Origin: CAYOEZ01 sp964402955 | GTDB taxonomy: Bacteria; Chloroflexota; DTOL01; DAOUCN01 | Length of the DNA: 20,794 nucleotides | Assembly: GCA_964402955.1 (NCBI GenBank) | Contig: CAYOEZ010000065.1 | Coordinates: 1-20,794 of the forward strand | Reading direction: 5' to 3' | In this document: positions 6,091 through 16,137 of the stretch, piece after piece | Position numbering within the stretch: position 1 is the first letter of the stretch | Layout: each line of letters starts with the position of its first letter | The notes under the pieces: model-generated | What the model was told of the DNA's origin: nothing | Database searches by the model: none | Seen by the model: only the letters and a program-made list of their open reading frames with translations | Translations under genes and position numbers: made by a program

Positions 6091-9000
6091 ATGAAAAGGC
6101 TAAGTCTGATCGCGACACTCGGGATCCTCATTCTGCTCTTGGCGTTGGCGCCGGTGGCGCAGGCAAGCGCCACCATTGGCGTTGGTGTCTGGACTGAATC
6201 TGGGTCTAACCCGCTCTTTGGCGGGACCACAGACGGCGTGAATCGCGCCTACTACCCCGTTGTCATCAAGGTCGGCACGACCTACCACATCTGGTATGGG
6301 GACGGCACCAACACCAGACATGCCACGAGCACCTTCGCCGACTTCCACGATGTGACCTTCCCGGCGCCCGTGATCACGGGTATGTCGGAGACCGGCTATC
6401 ATCCCCGTGTCCTCTACAACCCGGCCGGGTGGGACATCGGCGGCAGCCACTATGCCGGACCCTTCCTGCTGTACTCCGCCAATGTGCCATGGAACAAAAT
6501 CCACGTTGCTCATTCGGCAGATGGTCAGGCGTGGACGGAGATCGGGCTATGCACAGGCGTCCACAGCTACGGAGGGAACTCGACTATCTACATCCTCGAC
6601 GTGCTATATGAGGGAGGCGCAACCTGGAAGGCCTACGCCGACAACGGCCTTGGCTATGTCCAGTACTACACGTCCGCCAACGGCATTGACTGGACGGGCG
6701 TGGCAATGGACATCCTGGGCGGTTCGCTCCAACCCTGGGAGGCGTCACACAACTTCTCGGGTGAACACGTCATAAAGGTTGGCGCCTACTACGTGATGTT
6801 CTACGGTAGCGGCCCAACCAATAACAACCAGGCGATCGGCATGGCCATGTCCACAAATGGGCAGACCTGGGTCAAGAGCAACGGCAATCCCATCTTCACC
6901 ATTACGGGCGCGCCTGCCTGGCGGGCCGACCGCACCTACACCCCTTATGTGTTCCAGGATAGCTCGGACTGGAAGATGTATTTCACGGGTAGGAACGCGG
7001 CCGGTGTCTACTCGGTGGGATACGCCAGCAACAACGGCCCCTTTACGCTGATCCAGGATGCCATCACTGCCGCGGTCGCTGGCGACACGATCAACGTGGC
7101 GGCGGGGACGTACAACGAGAACGTCAGCATTACCAAGAACAGTATTACGCTGATCGGAGCCGGAGCCGGCGCAAACCCTGCCCTGCACACGATTATCGAC
7201 AGCGGCGCTCCGGCCAACCCCGCTAACCGCGGCATTCAGATTGCGGCTGGAGTCAGCGGCGTCATCATCAAGGATCTACGGGTGCAGAACTTCACGAGCG
7301 CGGGCATCCTTTTCTGGGGGAGCAATGATCACCTGACTGTCGATGGCGTACACGTATACAATAACACCGGCGGTGGTGGATGGGGCGGTTTGTATATCAA
7401 CGGGCCGGTGTCCTATGTAACGATCAACAACGTTGACGCCCGCTACAACACATCGCGCGGCATCGTCATCTGGAATGGCTTCAAGCAGCACATTACGATC
7501 ACCAACAGCACGGCTAAGAACAACAACTGCTGCGGCATCGAGCTTCAGGATGGTACCGCGTCGGGCGTCACCATCACCGGCAACCTCATCGAGGACAACG
7601 CAGACAGCGGCATGGCCTGCGTGGGACTCAAGGCAGGAGCGGGCGCCAACCTGATCGCCAACAACACGATTCGCAACAACGGACGTTTTGGCATGGAGCT
7701 CAAGCTGCCCGACGGCAATGGCCTGGATTCCGGCGACGGGAGCATTGTCATTACAGGTAACTTGGTCGAGCGCACGCTGCCGATCGAGACGACAAATCCG
7801 ACCGAGAAACGTGACCTGGCCGGTATTGCTGCCTTCCGTCGCGGCTGGGTCTCTGGTAATGGCAACGTCGACATACCTAACGGCGTCGTGATCAAAGAGA
7901 ACACCGTGAATGGGTATGTCCAGTCGAACCCGACCAGCCTGAGTGAAGGCTTTGGCATTGTTGTTGAGGGCACGAATATGAAGGTTCTCAACAACGTGGT
8001 GACTGCTTCAGACGTTGGTATCCAGGTGCAACAGGGGCACCTGCCATACACGGCGAATACGGCGGTCGACGGCGACCAATCTGATGTCGCCGATCTGTAT
8101 TTTGGGCGTGGCAACTCGCCAACGGCCAGCGCACAGATCAAGTACAACAGACTGTCCGGCAACACGGTGGGGCTGCGTAACGTGGCGGTGCCGGCAGCCA
8201 ACGTGAGCCTGACCTGCAACTGGTGGGGCGACGTCTCCGGGCCGACGGCGGCTGCCAACCCTGGTGGGTTGGGCCAGCCTCTGGGCGGTGGTGGGGCCTT
8301 CTCTCCCTGGCTCATCTATGGCACTGACGCCAGCGCCAGCGCGGGCTTCCAACTGCCTACATCCCTCACCGTGACGCCTCCCGGCGACGTGAGCGCAGCG
8401 CGCAACGACTATCGCGTCCTGGGCAACGCCATCGGCTGCGTGGTCAGCGGGCAGACGATCAACCTCAGCGGCGCCTTCGACTGGCGCACAACCAACGCCG
8501 CGGCAAGCTGGGCGCTGGGCAACGACGGTCAGACCGGCAGCGGATTTACCATCGATGACTACGAGGTCGACGTGCCCGCCAATGTCAACAACGTCACGCT
8601 CACGGCGGCTAGCCTGGGCGCGGCCACCATCCAGGGGCCTGGCGACGTGCCAACGGTAGACCTGGAAGGTTTCCTCCAGTTCTACAACAACGGCGTCAAC
8701 CAGAACTGGACCATCTCCAACCTGCGTATCCTCGACTTCGACCTGAGCATCGGCATGTTCTGCTGCGGCGGCGGGCCTGGCAATGCCTATGAGGGAACGA
8801 CGATCACCAACAACTACATCCGCATGGCGACCGATCTCAAGGGCGCCAGCTCCAGCGGGCCGGAGAACTACCAGAACATTGGCATCCATCTGGCGTATGG
8901 CAAGAACCAGCACATCACATACAACACAATTGACGTGCCCGGCGACGGCGTCAGCGACCCGTCGACGGCCGGAGCCGACTGGTGGACGTACGGGGCCACG

Positions 9001-10719
9001 CCTGGCTGGCTGTACTCCAGCAATGTTGTCCTGCAATCGAACACGCATGGCGGCGACGCCTATGACGGGCTGCTCATCGACCACAACACGATTCAGGTGT
9101 TGAACGCCCAGAGCGCCAACCCGGCCAAAATCCTTGGCATCTGGGAGAATGGTCATTCTCACGCAAGCGACGTCACAGTGAGCAATAACCGGTTCACCAA
9201 CCTGGCCACGGGCAACAATCCTGCGCTTAATCGCCAGATGGCGCTGCGCGGGACGTCTCATTCCAGCGCCAGCACCAGCGTCGTCTACTCTGGCAATAAG
9301 GTTGATGGCGCCGGGCTGGGTTTCCACTGGCTGGATGTTAGCGCCGGGTTGCAGCCGGCGACCCTGAGCAGCAACACTCTGAGCAACGCCGGACGTGGTT
9401 TGCTGCTGGGCGGCAACGGCCGCGCGACGCTGACCAACAATACCATCGCCAACACAGGCAGCATGGCCGGCGTAGGCACAGGGCTGATTGTCCCGGCGAC
9501 GGCGGCGGTCACGCTCAACAACTCCGTGGGCGCCAACATGATCAGCGGCTTTGCCACCGGTATCCAGAATGACGGCGCGCTGACAGCGACGAACAACTCG
9601 ATCATCAACAATGTCACCGGCGTCCTGGTTCAGGGCACAGGAACAGCCACACTGCACCAGAACAGCATTGCCGGCAACAGTACGATCGGCGTCAACAACA
9701 CGAACACAGCGGCCATTGTCGACGCCACGCTAAACTGGTGGGGCGACCCCTCCGGATGTGGGCCGGTTGGCCCGGGCAGCGGCGATCGTGTGTCGACCTT
9801 CGTCAACTGCAGCACGTTCCTCACCGGCACACCCACCGGCGTTGGCGCCATCGGATTCAGCCCGAAGACCTGTCTGGTCGGGGTGGGCCAAGACACGACG
9901 GTCAACGTGAACATGACGGCTGACAACCTCTATGGCTACCAGTTCAAGGTCAACTACACGTCGGCCAAGGTCAGCGCCAGCAGCATATTCGTCAACACCT
10001 GGTTCAACACAGATGGCGGATTTATCCCCGGTGGATGGAATGCAGACTGTGCGGGAGGCGCCTGCCAGTTCGCCGTTACCAAGCAAGCGGGTTCGCCTGT
10101 CAGCGGTGGCGGCAACGTGGCGGCGCTGACGTTGCACGGTGTTGCGGTCGGCGATGTCACGCTCAGCCTGAGTGATGACATCCTGAGCAACCGCGATGCT
10201 GAGCCGCTCGTGCACGTCGTCTCGACAGCAACGTGCAAAGTCTACGGGTTCGCCACGGTGAACGGCACGGTCAAGCTACAAGGCCGGACGACGCCGATCA
10301 CCGCCGGCACGGTCACTCTGACCGATCGCAGCGGGACGTTCGCGCCGGTGATGGTCGCTTTCGACGCTACGACCGGCGCGTTCACGGCTCAGGTGCACTA
10401 CCTGGAGACCGGCACCACCTATGACATCGTTGCTGCACACGGCCTCTATCTCAGCAACCAGTACAGCGGGCTGCTCGTCAACGCGGCGACGACCTACACC
10501 CTGACGCCCAACCCGACCAAGCTACTCGGCGGCGACGCCAACAACAGTGGTAACATATCGCTCACCGATCTCTCCTGCATCGGCAGCGACTTCGGCGTTG
10601 CTCCTGGCACCTACTGCACGGCCGGCGACGCGGACATCAATGCTGATACCGCGGTCAACATTCTCGACCTGGTGCTGGCCGGCGGCAACTACGGCCTGGC
10701 ATCGGCGCAACCCTGGTAG
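6091..10719 (+). CDS. Secreted propeller / double beta-helix / cohesin-like / dockerin protein (surface protein 1)
   Basis: The ATG at 6091 was chosen because AAGGAG lies 11 nt upstream and the product then starts with a clean signal peptide (MKRLSLIATLGILILLLALA); the longer frame only adds a non-hydrophobic leader. The mature part of this 1542-residue protein has a GH43-like five-bladed-propeller region (about 33-315: YYPVVIKVGTTYHIWYGDG and similar strands). Two right-handed beta-helix blocks follow, each closing with NWWG (710-713 and 1215-1218). Next are a cohesin-like domain (about 1260-1390, VGVGQDTTVNVN...LYGYQFKVNY), a carboxypeptidase-regulatory/Cna-like domain, and a C-terminal dockerin. 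Its loops are DANNSGNISLTD (from residue 1482) and DINADTAVNILD, and the end is SAQPW. No catalytic pair could be assigned to the propeller, so enzyme activity is unproven. Beta-helix and propeller together suggest polysaccharide binding or cleavage outside the cell. Confidence 0.88.
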   Translation: MKRLSLIATLGILILLLALAPVAQASATIGVGVWTESGSNPLFGGTTDGVNRAYYPVVIKVGTTYHIWYGDGTNTRHATSTFADFHDVTFPAPVITGMSETGYHPRVLYNPAGWDIGGSHYAGPFLLYSANVPWNKIHVAHSADGQAWTEIGLCTGVHSYGGNSTIYILDVLYEGGATWKAYADNGLGYVQYYTSANGIDWTGVAMDILGGSLQPWEASHNFSGEHVIKVGAYYVMFYGSGPTNNNQAIGMAMSTNGQTWVKSNGNPIFTITGAPAWRADRTYTPYVFQDSSDWKMYFTGRNAAGVYSVGYASNNGPFTLIQDAITAAVAGDTINVAAGTYNENVSITKNSITLIGAGAGANPALHTIIDSGAPANPANRGIQIAAGVSGVIIKDLRVQNFTSAGILFWGSNDHLTVDGVHVYNNTGGGGWGGLYINGPVSYVTINNVDARYNTSRGIVIWNGFKQHITITNSTAKNNNCCGIELQDGTASGVTITGNLIEDNADSGMACVGLKAGAGANLIANNTIRNNGRFGMELKLPDGNGLDSGDGSIVITGNLVERTLPIETTNPTEKRDLAGIAAFRRGWVSGNGNVDIPNGVVIKENTVNGYVQSNPTSLSEGFGIVVEGTNMKVLNNVVTASDVGIQVQQGHLPYTANTAVDGDQSDVADLYFGRGNSPTASAQIKYNRLSGNTVGLRNVAVPAANVSLTCNWWGDVSGPTAAANPGGLGQPLGGGGAFSPWLIYGTDASASAGFQLPTSLTVTPPGDVSAARNDYRVLGNAIGCVVSGQTINLSGAFDWRTTNAAASWALGNDGQTGSGFTIDDYEVDVPANVNNVTLTAASLGAATIQGPGDVPTVDLEGFLQFYNNGVNQNWTISNLRILDFDLSIGMFCCGGGPGNAYEGTTITNNYIRMATDLKGASSSGPENYQNIGIHLAYGKNQHITYNTIDVPGDGVSDPSTAGADWWTYGATPGWLYSSNVVLQSNTHGGDAYDGLLIDHNTIQVLNAQSANPAKILGIWENGHSHASDVTVSNNRFTNLATGNNPALNRQMALRGTSHSSASTSVVYSGNKVDGAGLGFHWLDVSAGLQPATLSSNTLSNAGRGLLLGGNGRATLTNNTIANTGSMAGVGTGLIVPATAAVTLNNSVGANMISGFATGIQNDGALTATNNSIINNVTGVLVQGTGTATLHQNSIAGNSTIGVNNTNTAAIVDATLNWWGDPSGCGPVGPGSGDRVSTFVNCSTFLTGTPTGVGAIGFSPKTCLVGVGQDTTVNVNMTADNLYGYQFKVNYTSAKVSASSIFVNTWFNTDGGFIPGGWNADCAGGACQFAVTKQAGSPVSGGGNVAALTLHGVAVGDVTLSLSDDILSNRDAEPLVHVVSTATCKVYGFATVNGTVKLQGRTTPITAGTVTLTDRSGTFAPVMVAFDATTGAFTAQVHYLETGTTYDIVAAHGLYLSNQYSGLLVNAATTYTLTPNPTKLLGGDANNSGNISLTDLSCIGSDFGVAPGTYCTAGDADINADTAVNILDLVLAGGNYGLASAQPW

Positions 10720-10737
10720 CAGGAGTCGCGCCCGAAC

Positions 10738-10772
10738 GGTGGGGGGAGCAGCAGTAGCGTGCTCTCCCCACC
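10738..10772 (+). terminator. GC-rich hairpin after surface protein 1 (no T-tract)
   Basis: GGTGGGGGGAGCA (10738-10750) pairs with TGCTCTCCCCACC (10760-10772) over 13 positions, one of them a G-U pair, with a 9-nt loop. It begins 18 nt after the stop codon. The sequence after it (AAAGACCAG) has no T-run, so it is more likely an mRNA-stabilising or weak terminator stem than a full intrinsic terminator. Confidence 0.45.
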
Positions 10773-10934
10773 AAAGACCAGCACGACATGTGTGTAGAAG
10801 CAAGAGTAGCCAGGCATGAGCGGATGAGCGACGACGAGGCTGCACAACGGTGGATTCACGTTCGACCGTGCTGCTGCGGACCAGCGGCAGTCAATGGGCT
10901 CATAGAATAGGGCCTATATTGAGGAGATGGTGCA

Positions 10935-13768
10935 ATGAAACGCTTGAATCTGCTCGTGATCGTGGCGCTGCTGCTGAGCCTGGTTGGTTTCGCGCCTGCG
11001 GCGAGGGCTGTAGGGCCTCTGTATGTTGACCCGCTCGGCAGCGACCTTAACGCCTGCACGGTGCCGGGGGCATCCGCCTGCAAGACGATTCAGGGTGCCC
11101 TTACCAAGGCGGTCGCCAACGACACCATTAACGTGGCCGCCGGGACCTATGTTGAGACCGGCCAGATCGTCATCAGTATGAACCTGACGATCATTGGCGC
11201 CAGCCAGACGACGACGATCATCAAGCCCAGCGCTGACACTGGCGGCACTGCCAATGTTGATGGGAGTGCCTGGTGGCTGGTACAGGCGGGCAACACCTTC
11301 AACCTCAGCAACGTGACGCTGGATGGGGCCGGCTGGAAGATCTACTATGCTATCCTGTCGCACGGCCCTGGGACGATACAGAACAATATCGTCCAGAACA
11401 TTGGCTACAACCCATCTGGGCCGACGTATCAAGGCCGGGGCATCTCGGTTTACGGCGCGGTTATGACGATCGCGAATAACACCCTGAGTAACATCGGCCG
11501 CATCGGCATCTACATTCGCGAGGCCGGCGCGTCGGGTACGGTTGTCAGCGGCAATACCTACGTCGGGAAAGGCAATGGCAACTGGCTCGACTACGGTATC
11601 GAGGTCGAAAAGGGCGCCTACATCACGATTAGCGGCAACACGATCAGCGGCTGCACAGGTGTAGCGACCGTTGACGGCTCGACCTCTGCCGGCATCCTGG
11701 TGACGACCTACTTTGCGCCGGGCACAGGCGCAACCATTACCGGCAACACCATCACCGGCAATACCGTTGGTATCGCTGTTGGCTACCTCGCCAGTGACAC
11801 GAGCACGGTTGTCGCTCACAACAACATCATCACAGGCAACACCGATAAGGGCATTGACAGCACTAACCCAACAGTTGATGCAGAGAACAACTGGTGGGGC
11901 TGCAGCGCCGGGCCGGGCAATGCGGGCTGCGACAGTGTCACGCCGGTCAAGGTCGACTACACTCCCTGGCTGACCAGCATGCCTGCCCAGACTTGGGTCA
12001 AGCACAGCGGCAACCCGGTCGCTCCCAGCGGCTTGTGTGGGCAGAGCCAGCCCAGCCGGCCGGCAATCGTCATGGAGAGTGCGAGCAATTACAAGATGTA
12101 CTTCACGACCCACCCGGGCACGGCTGGCGCGCAGATCTACCTGGCGACGACAACCAATGGCGGGTTATCCTGGACCTGCGCCAACAGCGGCAATCACGTG
12201 CTGCCCGTGGGTGGGGCGGGGGCGTGGGATGCTAGCCGCGTGGTCGCCCGGCAGTTGTCAAGGACGGGGCGGGTGACTACAAGATGTGGTACAGCGGTCG
12301 CAGCGCGGCGGCTGCCTGGGCAATCGGCTATGCCACATCCACCGATGGTATCACCTGGACTAAGTATGGTAGCAATCCAGTCCTGCAGGTGGGCGGTCTA
12401 CTGGCCTGGGATTCCGAGATCGTGCGCGAGCCGTCGGTCGTCAACAATGGCGGAACCTACCACATGTGGTACTCCGGCACAGCCAAGTGGCCATACTTCA
12501 AGATCGGCCATGCCACCTCTCCGGATGGTATCACCTGGACGAAAGATGGCGCCAATCCCGTGTTGACACCGAGCGCCGGCAAGTGGGATGCCATCGAGAC
12601 CTACGCGCCGAGCGTTGTCATGAATGGCTCGACCTATGAGATGTTCTACTCCGGCAACACCGGCGGGGCCTGGCTGACAGGCCATGCCAGTTCGACTGAT
12701 GGCACAGTCTGGATCAAGGACAACAATGCCATCCTCTCGCCGTCGGGCGGCACTGCCTGGGACAAAGGCGATTCCACCGACTATGTCGCCGCCGTGATTG
12801 ATGGCTCAACCTGGAAGCTCTTCTATTCCGGCGCCGGAGGGGGCTACCAGATCGGTCTGCTCACGCTCACCAATAAGGCCCAACTGACCTTCCGCCAGTT
12901 GGCATCGAGCGTCGGAGTGGCGGGCAACGTCACAGTCTACATTGATCTCAATGCCGTGACGGACCTCTACGGCTATCAGTTCAAGGTTAACTACAACAAC
13001 AGCGGCAGCGTGGTCAGCGCCGTTGGCTCCTTCGAAGACTCATTCTTCAACACAGTCGGACAATTCATTCCGGGGGGTTGGAATGCCGATTGTGCGGCGG
13101 GCGTCTGCAAGTTTGCCGTCACGAAGCAAGCGGCTACGGCCGTCAGCGGGTCTGGCGTGCTGGCGAAGATCGTGTTCACCGGCGTGGCGGCAGGGCGGAC
13201 AACCCTGACGTTCTCCGAGGACATCCTCTCGACCAAGGATGCCGACGTGATCCCGAACACGGCCACTGTCGGTTGGTTGGACGTCAACGGCACAGCCACG
13301 ATCACCGGCATCGTCAACCTTCAGGGCCGCTCTACGCCGAAAGATGCCGCTGGAACGGTGACTCTGTATGATATGTACGGATACTTGCCGCCCACGGTGG
13401 TGAACTACGGGGCTGCCAACGGCAACTTCACTGCCGTGGTGCCAGTCGCTGGCGGCGGAACGACCTACGACCTGCTGGCTGCTCACCTTCTCTATCTGAC
13501 CAACAAGAAAACGGGTGTGGCGGTTACCGCTGGTGGCAGCGCTAATGCAGGCACAACCAAGCTGCTGGGCGGCGACGCCACCAATTCCGGCAAGATCGAC
13601 ATCGGCGACCTGACCTGCATCGGCGGCGGCTTCGGCAGCTCGGGCGGCGGTATTCCCAACTGCGGCGGGATGGGCAGCGCCGACATCAACGCCGACAATG
13701 TGGTCAACATCCTTGACCTGGTGCTGGCCGGCGGCAACTACGGTCTGGCATCGGCGCAACCCTGGTAA
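10935..13768 (+). pseudogene. Secreted beta-helix / propeller / cohesin-like / dockerin protein, one-base frameshift (surface protein 2)
   Basis: AGGAG sits 8 nt before the ATG, followed by signal peptide MKRLNLLVIVALLLSLVGFA. Residues 30-345 form a beta-helix starting ACKTIQGALTKAVANDTINV and closing with NNWWGC at 318-323. About 350-640 is a propeller with repeated W-T-K-x-G-x-N-P-V and M-W-Y-S-G strands. The frame breaks after GAWDASRVVA. Restoring one C in the CGCCCGG context near 12244-12249 gives V-A-P-A-V-V-K-D-G and a continuous 944-residue protein. The C-terminal part has a cohesin-like domain (about 649-785, LYGYQFKVNY), a regulatory-like domain, and a dockerin with loops DATNSGKIDIGD and DINADNVVNILD, ending SAQPW. 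Because everything else is intact, a sequencing error is at least as likely as real loss. The protein is a paralogue of surface protein 1 with propeller and helix in the opposite order. Confidence 0.86.
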
Positions 13769-13797
13769 GGCGTATGTGAGTTAGTGGTTGGTCAGTC

Positions 13798-13857
13798 GTA
13801 GGTCAGACATCCTTGTCTGACGAGGACAGCAGACGTCAGGCAGGATGCCTGACCTAC
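13798..13857. repeat. Pair of inverted GTAGGTCAG hairpin repeats
   Basis: The first copy (13798-13821) starts GTAGGTCAGACATCC and folds on itself through GTCAGACA/TGTCTGAC. The second (13835-13857) is its inverse, ending GCCTGACCTAC, with GTCAGGCA/TGCCTGAC pairing. The two copies can also pair with each other across a 13-nt spacer. This fills the gap between the second and third dockerin genes. It is related to the copies at 19698-19814. Confidence 0.8.
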
Positions 13858-13898
13858 GAGGCGATGTGTTCGGGTAAGCAGTTGAGGAGGATTGGCGA

Positions 13899-16127
13899 AT
13901 GAAACGCTTGAATCTGCTCGTGATCGTGGCCCTGGTCATCTCAGTGTTTGGTCTGGCCCCCACGCCAGCCAACGCCGTGGCCGCCGACTGGTACGCGGCG
14001 CCCTATGGCGACAACGGCGATACCTGCACGTCGTGGGCCAGCGCCTGCCAGACGATCGGCGCGGCGGTGGGCAAAGCCACCGCCGGCGGTGTCGTCCATG
14101 TGGCGGAGGGAACGTACAATGAGTCCCAGATCAACATCACCCAGGCGCTCTCTCTGCTCGGCGCCGGCATCGGCAGGAGCATTATCGACGGCGGCGGCGG
14201 GGGCGGGCTGACCAACGCCGGCCTGATCCGGGTGGCGATCACCGGCTCAGGCAGCGTCACTCTGCAGGGCTTCACCCTGCAGACTGCCAAGGCCGTCGGT
14301 ACTGTTGGCGACCGCATATACATCGATACGTCGGGCGCCACTGGAGGCACGCAGACCTTCAGCTACCTCAAGATCATCGGCTCGGGCCTCAATACGGGCA
14401 TCACTGGTCCGAAGGAGTTTGGATTCTACTCACACAGTAACGCTGCCAACGTGATGCTCACGCACAGCGATGTGAGCAAGACGGCCAACAACGCCATATT
14501 GTTTGAAAAGCACTCGGGCACAAGTGAAGTCGCCTACAACACACTCGCTGCGGGCGCGTTCGGTGCGGACGCCTACTTCAACATGACCCATAGCGGGCTC
14601 AACGTGACCGCCCTGCAGACGGTGCACCACAACACTTTCGACTTGGGCGCGTGCTCCGACAGCGTCGCCCCCATGTGCAGCGACTCCAGCACCAGAGCGG
14701 CGGCGGTGAGCTTTACCAGCGCCTACCCCGGCAGCGGCGCGGGCGCCTTCAGCAACGTCGAAATCAGCGACAACAATATCAACAACCTGAAGGCTAACCG
14801 GAGGGGCGTCATCCTGTGGAACGGCGAGGGCGGCGTCGGCAACGCCATCGCCAACGCGCGCATCCTGCGCAACAAGATCGTGGGCGTGGGCGCAGCGGCT
14901 GGCAGCCAGGGTATCACGCTGATCAACCAGCACACGGGCACGGTCATCCAGGGCAACAGCGTGACAGGCGTCGAGCGGGCGTTCTGGGGACGCGAGTATC
15001 TGTGGCCTGGCTATACGAGCGGCTTTGCCAGCGGCACAGTCATGAACAACAACGCCTTCGCCAGCTCGACCAAAGTGCAGTGGGACGACCCGGTCAACAC
15101 GCTCAATGCCGAACACAACTGGTGGGGCTGCCCGCTTGGCCCCGGCAACCCCGGCTGTGTGGCGGCGGTGGGTCTGATTGACTACACCCCGTGGGACGGA
15201 GCACTCGTGTCCACCGTCACCGGATCGACGCATGAGATCGGCGAGACGGGCACAATGACCACCAGCTTGACGGTCAACGGTCTCTACGGCGCGCAGTTGC
15301 GTGTGACGCACGACCCGGCTGTGCTCTCCTTCAGCAGCGGCGCGACGATCAACGTCCCCGCCGGCGGCTGGTACTGGGACCTCATCCAGGAAGCCTTTGC
15401 CGCGGTGACGGCGCCCGTTGGCCGCCGCCTCTCCGGCAGCATGCAGTTGCCGCACGCGACGCCCGCCAACCTGAGCAACGACGCCATTGCGACCTGGACG
15501 TACACCTGCTCGGCGGCCGGCACAAGCAATCTGACCTATGACACAACTACCGGTGGCCTGGGCACACTCCTCTCCGACAAAGACGGCTTCGAGATTCCGT
15601 CGGCGTTGATCGGCGATTCGATCACCTGTGTGGCGGCGACGGGCTCGGTGGCAGGCACGGTGCAGTTGCAGGGGCGCGTGCAGAGCCACACTCCCAACGG
15701 CTGGGAAGACGCTGCCATCACCTTCACCTGCGCCAGCGGCGGCTGCACCGGATCTGGCCCCTATGTCTTCATCACCGGCGTTGACGGCGCCTACCAACTG
15801 ACCAAGAGCGGCGCGGGAACAGGCATGGCTCAGGGCACATACAATGTGACGGCGGTCCGCCATGAGTATCTGGGTGCGTCGAAGTCTGTTGTCATCGGCC
15901 CTGGCCTGACCACCGTCTCTACGCCCAAGCTGCTCGGCGGCGACGCCGACAACAGCGGCGCTGTCGGGCTCAATGACCTGGCGTGCATCGGCGGCGCCTA
16001 TGGCGCAGCGCCCACCAACTGCGGCGGCGCCGGCAGCTCCGACATCAACGGCGATAACGTGGTGAACGTGTTCGATCTGGTGCTGGCGAGCGGCAACTAC
16101 ACGCTGTCCAGCTCCAATCCCTGGTAG
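13899..16127 (+). CDS. Secreted beta-helix / cohesin-like / dockerin protein (surface protein 3)
   Basis: GAGGAGG lies 8 nt upstream of the ATG, and the 742-residue product begins with signal peptide MKRLNLLVIVALVISVFGLA. Residues 28-430 form a right-handed beta-helix starting ACQTIGAAVGKATAGGVVHVAEG and closing with NWWGC at 407-411; there is no propeller. Residues about 438-574 are a diverged cohesin-like domain (STHEIGETGTMTTSLTVNG, then LYGAQLRVTHDPAVLSF). A Cna/regulatory-like domain follows (GTVQLQGRVQSHTPNGWEDA). The dockerin has loops DADNSGAVGLND (from residue 682) and DINGDNVVNVFD, two cysteines between them, and ends SSSNPW. The first 11 codons match those of surface protein 2 base for base, which points to recent duplication or gene conversion. 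It is probably exported by Sec and held at the surface through its dockerin. The helix ligand is unknown. Confidence 0.9.
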   Translation: MKRLNLLVIVALVISVFGLAPTPANAVAADWYAAPYGDNGDTCTSWASACQTIGAAVGKATAGGVVHVAEGTYNESQINITQALSLLGAGIGRSIIDGGGGGGLTNAGLIRVAITGSGSVTLQGFTLQTAKAVGTVGDRIYIDTSGATGGTQTFSYLKIIGSGLNTGITGPKEFGFYSHSNAANVMLTHSDVSKTANNAILFEKHSGTSEVAYNTLAAGAFGADAYFNMTHSGLNVTALQTVHHNTFDLGACSDSVAPMCSDSSTRAAAVSFTSAYPGSGAGAFSNVEISDNNINNLKANRRGVILWNGEGGVGNAIANARILRNKIVGVGAAAGSQGITLINQHTGTVIQGNSVTGVERAFWGREYLWPGYTSGFASGTVMNNNAFASSTKVQWDDPVNTLNAEHNWWGCPLGPGNPGCVAAVGLIDYTPWDGALVSTVTGSTHEIGETGTMTTSLTVNGLYGAQLRVTHDPAVLSFSSGATINVPAGGWYWDLIQEAFAAVTAPVGRRLSGSMQLPHATPANLSNDAIATWTYTCSAAGTSNLTYDTTTGGLGTLLSDKDGFEIPSALIGDSITCVAATGSVAGTVQLQGRVQSHTPNGWEDAAITFTCASGGCTGSGPYVFITGVDGAYQLTKSGAGTGMAQGTYNVTAVRHEYLGASKSVVIGPGLTTVSTPKLLGGDADNSGAVGLNDLACIGGAYGAAPTNCGGAGSSDINGDNVVNVFDLVLASGNYTLSSSNPW

Positions 16128-16137
16128 GATCGGGTTT

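Noticed and set aside
8008..9657. 549-residue open frame on the minus strand inside surface protein 1
   Set aside because: It is antisense to a clear beta-helix gene. Its Val/Arg/Asp/Ala-rich composition, without motifs or a ribosome-binding site, is what GC-rich repetitive coding DNA yields in the opposite frame. The same applies to 10914-12113, 14430-16223 and 16448-17704 on the minus strand.
10738..10772. True intrinsic terminator after surface protein 1
   Set aside because: The stem is strong but lacks a following T-run, so I list it only as a low-confidence hairpin.
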